From an uncultured Veillonella sp. (GTDB lineage Bacteria; Bacillota; Negativicutes; Veillonellales; Veillonellaceae), in contig URPT01000006.1 in NCBI GenBank assembly GCA_900549845.1, forward strand, positions 1 to 26,703: a stretch of 26,703 nt of DNA, written 5' to 3'. Position 1 is the stretch's first letter; each line of letters opens with the position of its first letter. A program made the position numbers and the translations under genes. This document shows, one piece after another, positions 7,594 to 15,307 of this stretch. The notes below the pieces were generated by a model. That model searched no databases. It was not told where the DNA came from and saw only the letters and a list, made by a program, of their open reading frames with translations.

Positions 7594-8511
7594 TTATTTA
7601 CCGCCTGTCGCATTGTCTGCTTCGTTAGCATATACTGCGTCATATTTTTCAGCAAAGTGATCTGGATTGTAAGATTCTTTTGCTTGGCGAAGACCAGGCA
7701 AGCCCATATCTTCTTCACGGTTAATGAATTCTACATCGCTAAATTCATGACGAATGAATTCATTATTGATAGCTTGGTACAAACCACGGATATCTGGATT
7801 TGCTTTTTCAATGTGAATCAACGCCATTTTATCATTCAACAATTCACCGATACTGAAGGCTTCAACGCGGCCAAACAATTTGATGGCGCCGCCTTTAAGA
7901 CCTAACGCCTCCCAGTTATCGAATAACAAGTTGATAGCTACCAATTCATCTTCGATACCTTCTTCATGATGAGTTTCTACCCAAGATGCTGCTGTTTCGC
8001 GGCACAATGGAATGATATCTTCAGTGATTGGCATATATTCATAGTTAGAATATTGCATGCGGAATTGATTCAAATGGTTTTTCTTTTGACGGAATTTCTT
8101 GCCAGACAAGTTGATAAGATCTTCAGACTTATAAATGTATTCGTAGTTGTCGCGGTCAGGTGTAAATTCATAACGACCAGGACATAACTCTTCCATGCGT
8201 TCTTTTACAACTTTGCTAACACCTTTAAAACGGAATGGCAAATTGTTTTCTACGAACCATTCTTTAGCGCGTAATAAACCATCGAGGAACTTTGCATCTT
8301 TACCGGCAAATGGAGGCAATAGGAACGGTTCACGTTTACCGCCACCTTGGATGTACAATACACCATTTTCCTCAGCCCAACGAATGCCGTACGCCTCTTG
8401 CCACATAAACAATGTAGTAAAGCAGTTATCAGATGCTTCGTAATGATGTTGTTCAAAATATTTATCGATTAATGGTTTATCTCTTAGTTCAAAACGTTTA
8501 AATTCTAAAAT
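7594..8511 (-). CDS. DUF2156 protein (phosphatidylglycerol lysyltransferase C-terminal-like domain), probable ATT start
   Basis: The protein belongs to the DUF2156/LPG-synthase C-terminal-like family, which has a doubled GNAT fold. Membrane-bound MprF relatives transfer amino acids from tRNA to lipids; this soluble form has no visible membrane segment and its substrate is unknown. Recognisable parts are RFKGVSKVVKERMEEL, SGKKFRQKKNHLNQF and the C-terminal NREEDMGLPGLRQAKESY. The first ATG in frame (8412) would cut off the conserved first 33 residues (LEFKRFELRDKPLIDKYFEQ and onward). The only well-placed start after the strong AGGAGGG site (8518-8524) is ATT at 8509-8511, in the place where relatives should have ATG. 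With that start the protein is 305 residues. It lies downstream of the adaptor lipoprotein gene without a clear terminator between them. Confidence 0.8.
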   Translation of the reverse strand: MLEFKRFELRDKPLIDKYFEQHHYEASDNCFTTLFMWQEAYGIRWAEENGVLYIQGGGKREPFLLPPFAGKDAKFLDGLLRAKEWFVENNLPFRFKGVSKVVKERMEELCPGRYEFTPDRDNYEYIYKSEDLINLSGKKFRQKKNHLNQFRMQYSNYEYMPITEDIIPLCRETAASWVETHHEEGIEDELVAINLLFDNWEALGLKGGAIKLFGRVEAFSIGELLNDKMALIHIEKANPDIRGLYQAINNEFIRHEFSDVEFINREEDMGLPGLRQAKESYNPDHFAEKYDAVYANEADNATGGK

Positions 8512-8581
8512 AATAATCCCTCCTATCAGATTCCTCAGTCGAGGTATTCACTATGGATACATACAACCACATGGTTGTTCA

Positions 8582-9700
8582 TTATAATTTAACGGATTCG
8601 CCTAATTCAAAGGTTCCATCACTTGTGATTACCTTATCGCCTTCGTTTAGGCCTGAAATAATGGCTACATCATCGTCTTCTGTCATACCTACTTCAACGA
8701 CACGTACGTCAACGGTATTATTTTCAGTCAATACATACACGTATTTGCCATCTTGGTTTTCACGAACTGCTTTACTTGGTACAGTGAGCATTTTCGCTTT
8801 TACATTAGACTCGATAATCAATGTATAGAATTCACCAGCCTTAATGAGGCCTTTGTCATTGTTGAAAGTAGCTTTCACAAGAACACTTGGTACATTTTCT
8901 GGCTGTGTTACATCTACATAGGTCAATTCACCAGGTAATTCTTGGTCACCTACCTTAAGTAGTACCTTAATCCCCTTTTTAGCATCAGGTGTGCCAAGCT
9001 TCATCGCCGCATCACGAGGAATGCTAAGGGATGCTACCATCGGTGTAGATTGTTGAATCATCATGAACGGACGATCTGCAATGGCCATTTGACGGTCTTC
9101 ATTGTAAATAGCCGTTACCGTACCAGCTATAGGCGCTACAATTGTAGATGCTGCCATTTGTGCAGATACTTGAGCGATTTGAGCCTCAATAGCCGCCGTA
9201 TTAGCGCCACCGCCGCCACCGCCAGTTGTTACTGTCGTAGTTTGTGGTTGAGACCGCTCTACAATGCGATCATATTCTTTTTGAGTAATCATGCCCGCTT
9301 CGCGCATCTTCTGAGCTTGTGCCAATTGAGCACTATCTACAGACGCTGCTGTCGTAGTTGTCACAGACGTCGCATAAGACTGAGCTGAGACTTGCGCTAA
9401 CTGACCTTGTAAGGATGCTAGCTGTTGCTGTAAAGCCGATGTATCTACAGTGGCCAAGACTTGACCTTGTTGTACTTGGTCACCTACTTTCACAGCATAT
9501 GCGACCTGCCCCGTCAACGTCGGCGTTACCGTCGCCTTATTGAGGGCTGTTACATTGGCGTCATTATGGATCTGCAGCGGCATATCCTTGTATGTTACAT
9601 CAGCAACGGATACCGTTTTCGTACCGCAACCAGCGATGGTCAAGGCCATCATCACAACACCAAGCATAGCAACTACAGAATAAATTCGGTTTAATTTCAT
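8582..9700 (-). CDS. RND/HlyD-type efflux periplasmic adaptor lipoprotein
   Basis: A membrane fusion protein that would link an inner-membrane pump to an outer-membrane channel. A signal peptide ends in a lipobox (LTIAGC, lipidated Cys25). Then come the lipoyl-type half (TGQVAYAVKVGDQVQQGQVL), an alpha-hairpin region, the second lipoyl half (VAPIAGTVTAIYNED), a beta-barrel and a membrane-proximal domain ending at GLNEGDKVITSDG. The hairpin is unusual: it is interrupted by a Thr-rich stretch and a run of six glycines around residue 165. The start at 9700 has AGGAAG 8 bases upstream. No RND or ABC pump gene is adjacent, so the adaptor is an orphan here; the 372-residue length is normal. Confidence 0.88.
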   Translation of the reverse strand: MKLNRIYSVVAMLGVVMMALTIAGCGTKTVSVADVTYKDMPLQIHNDANVTALNKATVTPTLTGQVAYAVKVGDQVQQGQVLATVDTSALQQQLASLQGQLAQVSAQSYATSVTTTTAASVDSAQLAQAQKMREAGMITQKEYDRIVERSQPQTTTVTTGGGGGGANTAAIEAQIAQVSAQMAASTIVAPIAGTVTAIYNEDRQMAIADRPFMMIQQSTPMVASLSIPRDAAMKLGTPDAKKGIKVLLKVGDQELPGELTYVDVTQPENVPSVLVKATFNNDKGLIKAGEFYTLIIESNVKAKMLTVPSKAVRENQDGKYVYVLTENNTVDVRVVEVGMTEDDDVAIISGLNEGDKVITSDGTFELGESVKL

Positions 9701-9717
9701 TCTGTCACTTCCTGTCA

Positions 9718-9735
9718 TATTGATTTTTATCAATA
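9718..9735. promoter_or_regulatory. Inverted repeat in the divergent promoter region
   Basis: TATTGAT and ATCAATA, 4 bases apart, form a 7-bp dyad between the divergent adaptor and aldo/keto reductase genes. On the plus strand a weak promoter (TTGATT, 18 bases, TATCAT) overlaps it, so it could act as an operator for either gene. The regulator is unknown. Confidence 0.35.
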
Positions 9736-9811
9736 CCTTAGTATATCATAAAATCAATTAGAATTGTATGAAAGCTAATTCCTTTAATTAATGGATATAA
9801 CGGAGGTTCTC

Positions 9812-10663
9812 ATGGAAGAACGGATGGATTTTAGAATTTTAAATAACGGTAGCTTTATTCCCTCTATCGGTTATGGTACCTACAAAACAGGTAGCGAAGG
9901 CGAAACAGAACAAGCCGTAACTAATGCATTAAACGTAGGCTATCGATTACTCGATACAGCTGCTTACTACGGCAACGAAGAGGCCGTTGGTAGAGGCATC
10001 AAAGCATCTGGTGTTAAACGTACGGATATTATTGTAACTACCAAGATTTGGCATACCGACGCAGGCTATGATAATACAATGCGTGCTGTTGAAAGCTCCT
10101 TGAAAAAATTAGACACTAATTACATCGACATTATGCTCGTACATCAACCCCTTGGCGACTATTATGGTTCTTGGCGTGCCATGGAAGAGTTATACGATCA
10201 AAACGTATTGCGCGGGTTAGGCCTGTCTAACTTTTACGAAGATCGCTTAATCGACTTGCTATATCACTGCAATGTGAAACCGGTGGTGAACCAAATTGAA
10301 TGTCATCCATTCAACCAACGCCACTCTCTTATCCAATTGATGAGAAAACATCAAGTAGTAGGCATGGCTTGGTCTCCATTCACCCGTGACCGCCAACCTA
10401 TTTTTGACCATCCTATCATCAAAAGCTTGGCTGAAAAATACGGCGTGTCTAAACATCAAATTATCTTGCGTTGGCACATCCAACGTGGCATCATTCCATT
10501 GCCAAAAGCAAATAATGTAAGTCACATGGAAGCCAACTTCGATGTATTCGATTTCAAACTAACAAACATCGACATGGATGTTATGGAACTATTAGACCAA
10601 CAAGACTTCTTGGAAGATCACCATACTGCACCAGGTCTTGAAAGACTTTTACAACTTAAATAA
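9812..10663 (+). CDS. Aldo/keto reductase
   Basis: An NADPH-dependent cytoplasmic reductase of the AKR superfamily (2,5-diketo-gluconate reductase-like group). The catalytic tetrad is complete: Asp48 and Tyr53 in LLDTAAYYGNE, Lys78 in VTTKIW and His111 in LVHQP. Later motifs GLGLSNFYED, VNQIECHPF and the cofactor-binding IIPLPKANN are present. The length of 283 residues is normal. I chose the ATG at 9812 because GGAGG lies 5 bases before it; an upstream in-frame ATG at 9791 has no ribosome site. The gene is on its own, divergent from the adaptor gene and convergent with azlD. The natural substrate is not known. Confidence 0.92.
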   Translation: MEERMDFRILNNGSFIPSIGYGTYKTGSEGETEQAVTNALNVGYRLLDTAAYYGNEEAVGRGIKASGVKRTDIIVTTKIWHTDAGYDNTMRAVESSLKKLDTNYIDIMLVHQPLGDYYGSWRAMEELYDQNVLRGLGLSNFYEDRLIDLLYHCNVKPVVNQIECHPFNQRHSLIQLMRKHQVVGMAWSPFTRDRQPIFDHPIIKSLAEKYGVSKHQIILRWHIQRGIIPLPKANNVSHMEANFDVFDFKLTNIDMDVMELLDQQDFLEDHHTAPGLERLLQLK

Positions 10664-10674
10664 ATATAAAAACA

Positions 10675-10718
10675 AAACCACTTATATCTACTCCTCTAAG
10701 AATAGATACAAGTGGTTT
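10675..10718. terminator. Bidirectional terminator between aldo/keto reductase and azlD
   Basis: A 16-bp stem with one mismatch (10675-10690 with 10703-10718) and a 12-base loop is followed by TTATTTTATTT on the plus strand and by TTTGTTTTTATA on the minus strand. It serves two convergent genes. Confidence 0.8.
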
Positions 10719-10721
10719 ATT

Positions 10722-11060
10722 TTATTTCGGCACATTAAATACGGCTTGTACGAGTATCATATAAATCACTGTACCGGCAGCAATCGATATGAGCATGTTA
10801 CGTTTCCATAAATGTAACCCTACCGTAACAACTAATGCTATGAGCTCAGGGATACCATACGGATATGCTAAAATGACGGTCTCCTTAAAGGTATATACAA
10901 CGAGCATGCCCATAACGGCAGCCGGCAAAGCCTTACCTAAAAAGAGTACAAAATCTGGTGCCTTTTTTCCTGGTGGAAATACAAGGAAGGCACCAAAACG
11001 AGTGAGTAATGTACCGGCTACAACAATAGCAACGGTAATGACCATTTCTGTACTAGTCAA
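10722..11060 (-). CDS. azlD: AzlD branched-chain amino-acid transport subunit
   Basis: The small, four-helix membrane partner of AzlC; together they export branched-chain amino acids. The hydrophobic profile and the motifs TLLTRFGAFLVFP, GKALPAAVMGMLVVY and the final MILVQAVF fit AzlD. The best start is TTG at 11060, with GGGGAGG 8 bases upstream; this gives 112 residues, overlaps the end of azlC by 8 bases and indicates translational coupling. An ATG start at 11087 would place the ribosome site inside the gene. Confidence 0.85.
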   Translation of the reverse strand: MTSTEMVITVAIVVAGTLLTRFGAFLVFPPGKKAPDFVLFLGKALPAAVMGMLVVYTFKETVILAYPYGIPELIALVVTVGLHLWKRNMLISIAAGTVIYMILVQAVFNVPK

Positions 11061-11766
11061 GATGTACACCTCCCCACTTATACGCAATATAGCAGGCTAC
11101 TAGCATACAGCTCATAGATAAAAGCATAAAGAGCGATTTACCAACCAATAAGAGCATAACTATGGCCATAGCTGCACCAGCTACACCAAAGGCTCTAATC
11201 TTGTTATTTTTTGCGTTGAGCAGCATTTCAAGAAATACCACTATGAACAGACCTGGTAATACAAAATCGATGCCCCGTAAATCTACAGTAGCCAAGAGAT
11301 TGCCAAACAGACCACCTGCAAAGGTACTAAATACCCAGAACACATAGTTGAGCCAAGACACGTGGAAATAAAACCATTTTTCATCTACATCATCGGGCAG
11401 TTTAGTAGCCATATTGATGGCAAAACTTTCATCACACATCCAAGCAACTGTAGGAAACCATTTCCAGCCCATATGTACATATCGTTGTAGTGCAGATAGT
11501 CCATAAAAGAAATGGCGTCCATTAACGAACATGGTCAGTATAAACGCATTAATCGGATCAAATCCGGCCATCAACATGCCGATCGTCACAAACTCCATGG
11601 ATCCTGCAAAAATGGTAGCCGCTAAAACCGGCGCCGTCCACCAAGGGAACCCTTGGCTCGTTGCATATAAACCAAACCCTAAACCTATGAAAAAGAAGCT
11701 GATACCCATAGGAACCATAATAGGAAATGCAAAGGAAAATGCACTTCGATTTTTTATTTCATTCAT
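11053..11766 (-). CDS. azlC: AzlC branched-chain amino-acid permease
   Basis: The large subunit of the AzlCD exporter, an integral membrane protein with several hydrophobic segments. The N-terminus carries the family signature SFAFPIMVPMGISFFFIGLGFG, followed by AATIFAGSMEFVTIGML and FVNGRHFFYGLSAL. The 237-residue length is normal. AAAGGAGG lies 8 bases before the ATG. It ends with TAG, overlapping azlD. It starts only 52 bases after the alcohol dehydrogenase stop with no clear terminator, so the three genes may be one transcript. Confidence 0.92.
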   Translation of the reverse strand: MNEIKNRSAFSFAFPIMVPMGISFFFIGLGFGLYATSQGFPWWTAPVLAATIFAGSMEFVTIGMLMAGFDPINAFILTMFVNGRHFFYGLSALQRYVHMGWKWFPTVAWMCDESFAINMATKLPDDVDEKWFYFHVSWLNYVFWVFSTFAGGLFGNLLATVDLRGIDFVLPGLFIVVFLEMLLNAKNNKIRAFGVAGAAMAIVMLLLVGKSLFMLLSMSCMLVACYIAYKWGGVHLD

Positions 11767-11818
11767 AGGGGGCGCCTCCTTTCCAAATCACATACATTTA
11801 AAGTGTTAATGTCATTTA

Positions 11819-12985
11819 TTATAAAGCACGCGTTAAAATTTCGCGAGCTACTTCTGGTGTTACGTCACCTTTTTCACCAAGTCGTGTCATACCATGGTCT
11901 TCTAATTGTTTCACAATTTTATCAACGGCTTCAACGCCAAGACCATAATCTTTCAAATGGGTAGATACGCCAAGGGACTCGAAGAATTCACGAGTTTTTG
12001 CAATAGCCTTATCTGCTTTTTCCTCCTTTGTACCTTCTGTAATATGCCATACACGTGTAGCATATTGGGCCAATTTATCAAGCTTATCGGATTTTTTCAC
12101 TTCTAACAACGCAGGCAATACAATAGCCAATGTGATGCCGTGGTCAAGATGGTAAGCCGCCGTTAACTCATGACCGATAAGATGTGTTGCCCAGTCTTGT
12201 GGCACGCCGGCACCGATCAAGCCGTTTAATGCCAAGGTAGAGGCCCACACGTGATTAGCGCGAATGTCGTAGTTTTCTGGATTTTCTACTGTTTCTTTGC
12301 CGATTTCAATCATAGTTTTCAAAATACTTTCACTAAAACGATCTTGAATACGGCCATCTACAGGATATGTTAAATATTGCTCTGTGGTATGCACGAATGT
12401 ATCGATAACGCCATTCTTAACTTGTTTTTCTGGCAATGTGAAAGTCAATGTTGGATCGAGCATAGAGAACTTAGGGAATACTAAGCTACTGAACACAGGG
12501 AACTTACCATCACCATAGGTAATAACAGCACCATTATTCATTTCAGAACCTGTGGCAGGTAGTGTCATAACGGTACCAAATGGTAATGGATTTGGTACCA
12601 TTTCTACCGGAACCTCTGGAACACCAGCTTTCATAACATCAATAACAGGGCCATCATAAGTAGCACCCATAACGATGAGCTTTGTAGCGTCCACCACAGA
12701 ACCACCGCCTACAGCAAGGACGAAATCTACGCCATGTTCTTTAATGAAAGCAACGGCACGTTCGCATGTTTCGAGAGATGGATTTGGTTCAATACCACCG
12801 AATTGTTCCACCTTACGGTCACCAAGAGCTGCCACAATGCGGTCAATAAGACCACTGCGCACAGCAGAGCCACCACCATATGTAATAAGCACCTTTGCAT
12901 CCTTTGGTACTAATGCATTTAATTCGCTCAAGCGATCTTTACCGAATACAATATGTGTAGGGTTATAAAAATCAAAGTTAAACAT
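11819..12985 (-). CDS. Iron-containing alcohol dehydrogenase (YqhD/BdhA type)
   Basis: It reduces aldehydes to alcohols with NAD(P)H. The N-terminus FYNPTHIVFGKDRLSEL and the cofactor loop AVGGGSVVDATKLI are typical of the YqhD/butanol dehydrogenase branch of type III alcohol dehydrogenases. The metal ligands are seen in the region around GVIDTFVHTTEQY and in HLIGHELTAAYHLDHG, which contains the conserved histidines. The 388-residue length is normal. AGGAGG lies 5 bases before the ATG. The physiological substrate is not known; YqhD-type enzymes act on butyraldehyde and on toxic aldehydes, so detoxification or redox balance is likely. Confidence 0.93.
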   Translation of the reverse strand: MFNFDFYNPTHIVFGKDRLSELNALVPKDAKVLITYGGGSAVRSGLIDRIVAALGDRKVEQFGGIEPNPSLETCERAVAFIKEHGVDFVLAVGGGSVVDATKLIVMGATYDGPVIDVMKAGVPEVPVEMVPNPLPFGTVMTLPATGSEMNNGAVITYGDGKFPVFSSLVFPKFSMLDPTLTFTLPEKQVKNGVIDTFVHTTEQYLTYPVDGRIQDRFSESILKTMIEIGKETVENPENYDIRANHVWASTLALNGLIGAGVPQDWATHLIGHELTAAYHLDHGITLAIVLPALLEVKKSDKLDKLAQYATRVWHITEGTKEEKADKAIAKTREFFESLGVSTHLKDYGLGVEAVDKIVKQLEDHGMTRLGEKGDVTPEVAREILTRAL

Positions 12986-13165
12986 AGTGACCTCCTATGT
13001 ATATCATATAAAACCTATAAGTCTAATTGTACGAAATTTATATCTATTATATCATTTTTTCGATATTCTTAGATATGCTACACCCCTTATCATTAGCGAG
13101 CTCATAAAAGCCATAGCTTTAATCTATAGCTAACCGATATCTTTTGCTCTATATACAAAATCCCA

Positions 13166-13194
13166 TTCACATGATAGGATATATACATTATATG
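13166..13194 (+). promoter_or_regulatory. Promoter of metQ
   Basis: TTCACA (13166-13171) and TATATG (13189-13194) are separated by 17 bases, with the gene starting 23 bases further. I see no S-box or T-box leader in the 232 bases between the alcohol dehydrogenase and metQ; only short weak hairpins are present. Confidence 0.45.
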
Positions 13195-13217
13195 TATAAG
13201 TAGAAAGGAATGTTCAC

Positions 13218-14036
13218 ATGAAATTAAAAAAATTTATTGCCCCTCTTCTCGTTGGCGTTCTAGCATTCGCCATCGCAGGTTGCGGCACAGATACAAATCA
13301 ATCTAGCCAAGCACCAAAAGAAATTAAAATCGGTGCTACTGCAGGTCCTCACGCTCAAGTAGCTGAAGCAGTTGCAAAAGAAGCTAAAAAACAAGGTATC
13401 GACCTTAAAGTTGTAGAGTTCTCCGATTATGTAACACCAGATAAAGCTCTTGCTGATGGCGACATTCAATTGAATGCGTACCAACACGTGCCATTTATGG
13501 AAAACTTTAACAAACAAAATGGTTCCAACTTAGTAGCAATCGGTAAAACCCTTTTAGTGCGTATGGGATTATATAGTAATAGTGTACATAGCGTACAAGA
13601 TGTACCTGAAGGCGCTACGGTTTCTATTCCAAATGACCCTACTAATGGTGGTCGTGCATTAGTATTATTAGCTAAAGCTGGATTAATTACGTTAAAAGAT
13701 GGTGTCGGCTTCAAAGCAACTGTTGCAGATATCACATCTAACCCGAAAAATATAAAGATTCAAGAATTAGAAGCAGCTCAATTACCTCGTAGTCTAGATG
13801 ATGTAACAATTGCAGTTATTCCAATGAATTATGTACAAAGTGCTGGCCTTAGTGTAGAAAAACAAGGCTTCTTCTTCGAATCAAAAGATGAACCACTAAC
13901 AGTCATCGTACTTGCGGTACGTAGTGAAGACAAAGACAACGAAACTTACAAAAAAATTGCAGACATTTACAAATCTGATGCAATTAAACAATTCATCAAC
14001 GATACTTTCAAAGGTAGCATTACATCTGCAAACTAA
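13218..14036 (+). CDS. metQ: Methionine-binding lipoprotein of the NlpA/MetQ family
   Basis: The substrate-binding part of a methionine ABC importer (MetNIQ). The signal peptide ends in lipobox AIAGC (lipidated Cys22). The body shows the NlpA signature: KIGATAGPHAQVAE, VEFSDYVTPDKALADGDI, LNAYQHVPFMENFN and SIPNDPTNGGRAL. At 272 residues it is full length. AGGAA lies 7 to 8 bases before the ATG. The ATPase (metN) and permease (metI) genes are not adjacent, so this is either a solitary extra receptor or the partner of a transporter elsewhere. D- and L-methionine are the usual ligands, but some relatives bind other amino acids. Confidence 0.92.
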   Translation: MKLKKFIAPLLVGVLAFAIAGCGTDTNQSSQAPKEIKIGATAGPHAQVAEAVAKEAKKQGIDLKVVEFSDYVTPDKALADGDIQLNAYQHVPFMENFNKQNGSNLVAIGKTLLVRMGLYSNSVHSVQDVPEGATVSIPNDPTNGGRALVLLAKAGLITLKDGVGFKATVADITSNPKNIKIQELEAAQLPRSLDDVTIAVIPMNYVQSAGLSVEKQGFFFESKDEPLTVIVLAVRSEDKDNETYKKIADIYKSDAIKQFINDTFKGSITSAN

Positions 14037-14038
14037 CC

Positions 14039-14072
14039 AAAAGACCGACCTCAATACGAGGCCGGTCTTTTT
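14039..14072 (+). terminator. Terminator of metQ
   Basis: AAAAGACCG at 14039-14047 pairs with CGGTCTTTT at 14063-14071, with four further pairs (CCTC/GAGG) inside after one mismatch. The stem starts 2 bases after the metQ stop and ends in a T-run. Confidence 0.8.
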
Positions 14073-14154
14073 GATAAACAATCTTTTATAGATCTATAAA
14101 TACGACTATCACCTTAACAAATGTAGTAACTACAGTAAAATATGTATAATGCCA

Positions 14155-14190
14155 AAAAGCGATACCCTAACTATTTAGAGTATCGCTTTT
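14155..14190. terminator. Second terminator, serving the nitroreductase gene
   Basis: AAAAGCGATAC at 14155-14165 pairs perfectly with 14180-14190. On the minus strand it is followed by a short T-run, and on the plus strand by TATTTTATT. It lies downstream of the nitroreductase gene and can back up the metQ terminator. Confidence 0.7.
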
Positions 14191-14236
14191 ATTTTATTCT
14201 TTAGTATCAATCACTATTATTAGTAATCAATCACTA

Positions 14237-15052
14237 CTATTCTTCAGTATCGAATGTTACGTCCAATGGTTGGCGTTCCACGATGTTACGGTAACGAACC
14301 TTTGGATAGCCCATCAAGATACCACCAGCAATGATTTTATCCTCTGGTACACCTAATAGTTCCAATAGTGGTTTATACTCTGCTTCGCCTGCATGTTCAA
14401 AGAAGCCAGCCCAACAAGTGCCTAAACCTAATGTTGGTGCATACAACTCTGCATAAGACAAGCAGGAATGCCCGCTATCGTGAGTACGGTGAATATCTTT
14501 TTTAGAACCGATGGCCACTACTAGCGCAGGCGCATCGCGCAAGATGTATTCCTTACCCTTATCGACCTCAGCTTGTGCTGCACGAGCATAAAGACGCATA
14601 ATCGGCACAGTTTTCGCAGCCAAATGCATCCACTCAAGAACGAGATCTGCAATGCGACGCAACTTTTGTTTGTCCCGAATAACAATATAGGAAATACCTT
14701 GTGTATTTGTTGCTGTTGGAGCCATTCTTGCAACGTTTAAGACCTTGCGAATAAGCTCAGCAGGAACTGGTTTATTTTGATAATTACGAATAGAGCGACG
14801 GCTGCGCAAGAATAACTCAGCTTGCTCTGGCGTTAATTTTTGTTCTTTTGTGATATCGATTTGCTCTTTACGTGGGGTCATATCACTATCAAGAGCAAGC
14901 GTTGGGCATACGGAAATACAATGCCCACAGGAGATACAACCTCCCTTGCCAGTTACAGGCCCATTTTCGGACATCACTAGCAAGCCTGTTGGACAGTCAG
15001 CTACGCAAAGGCCGCATCGTGTACAGACTTCTGTATTGACGGTAAATAACAT
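14237..15052 (-). CDS. Ferredoxin-nitroreductase fusion protein
   Basis: A cytoplasmic FMN flavoprotein of the nitroreductase family with its own electron-delivery module. Two 4Fe-4S clusters are bound by Cys10, 13, 16, 20 and Cys39, 42, 45, 49 (C-x2-C-x2-C-x3-CP patterns). The nitroreductase domain starts near residue 80 with RSRRSIRNYQNKPV, which contacts FMN, then ARMAPTATNTQG and LGLGTCWAGFFE. The 271-residue length is normal for this fused class. I chose the ATG at 15052 because GGAGG lies 9 bases before it; a longer frame reaches 15097. The substrate is unknown; the clusters suggest low-potential electrons from ferredoxin or hydrogenase. Confidence 0.88.
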   Translation of the reverse strand: MLFTVNTEVCTRCGLCVADCPTGLLVMSENGPVTGKGGCISCGHCISVCPTLALDSDMTPRKEQIDITKEQKLTPEQAELFLRSRRSIRNYQNKPVPAELIRKVLNVARMAPTATNTQGISYIVIRDKQKLRRIADLVLEWMHLAAKTVPIMRLYARAAQAEVDKGKEYILRDAPALVVAIGSKKDIHRTHDSGHSCLSYAELYAPTLGLGTCWAGFFEHAGEAEYKPLLELLGVPEDKIIAGGILMGYPKVRYRNIVERQPLDVTFDTEE

Positions 15053-15085
15053 CTGATAAATCCTCCAAACACTACTATAAAGCCT

Positions 15086-15094
15086 ATTATAACA
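15086..15094 (-). promoter_or_regulatory. Extended -10 promoter of the nitroreductase gene
   Basis: On the minus strand TGTTATAAT combines a perfect TATAAT (15086-15091) with a TGn extension. No good -35 box is present, as is usual for extended -10 promoters. The leader is about 27 bases. Confidence 0.45.
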
Positions 15095-15151
15095 CAATCA
15101 ATCAAGGGTTATCTAGGCAACATATGCTTTTCAAAGTTATTCTCCCTATTT

Positions 15152-15290
15152 TGATGGGGCCCTATTTCATTTCTACAACCTAGTTAAAAAAGTACAAATA
15201 TACTTGTGCAGCGACTTTGCGAAGAACGGAGCAAAGAGGGACCTCTTTTTATTATTTATTGAGTTGTCGCAATCTAACGGGACCCCATCA
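15152..15290. mobile_element. MITE-like remnant with 28-bp imperfect terminal inverted repeats
   Basis: The left end (15152-15179, starting TGATGGGGCCC) and the reverse complement of the right end (15263-15290, TGATGGGGTCCC) agree at 20 of 28 positions, including the outermost eight bases and the inner ACAAC. The 139-bp element has no coding capacity. It contains a short hairpin AAAGAGG-GA-CCTCTTT followed by T on the plus strand. I see no target-site duplication. It looks like a deletion derivative of an insertion sequence, placed just after the sulfite reductase stop codon. The family is not identified. Confidence 0.4.
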
Positions 15291-15307
15291 CAAGCGGAAA
15301 AGGAAAT

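Noticed and set aside
12986..13217. SAM riboswitch or T-box upstream of metQ
   Set aside because: None of the conserved core sequences of these leaders is visible in the 232 bases; only weak short hairpins occur.
14207..14240. Short near-tandem repeat ATCAATCACTATTATT / ATCAATCACTACTATT
   Set aside because: Only about 16 bases in AT-rich DNA after the nitroreductase stop; no structure or role can be supported.
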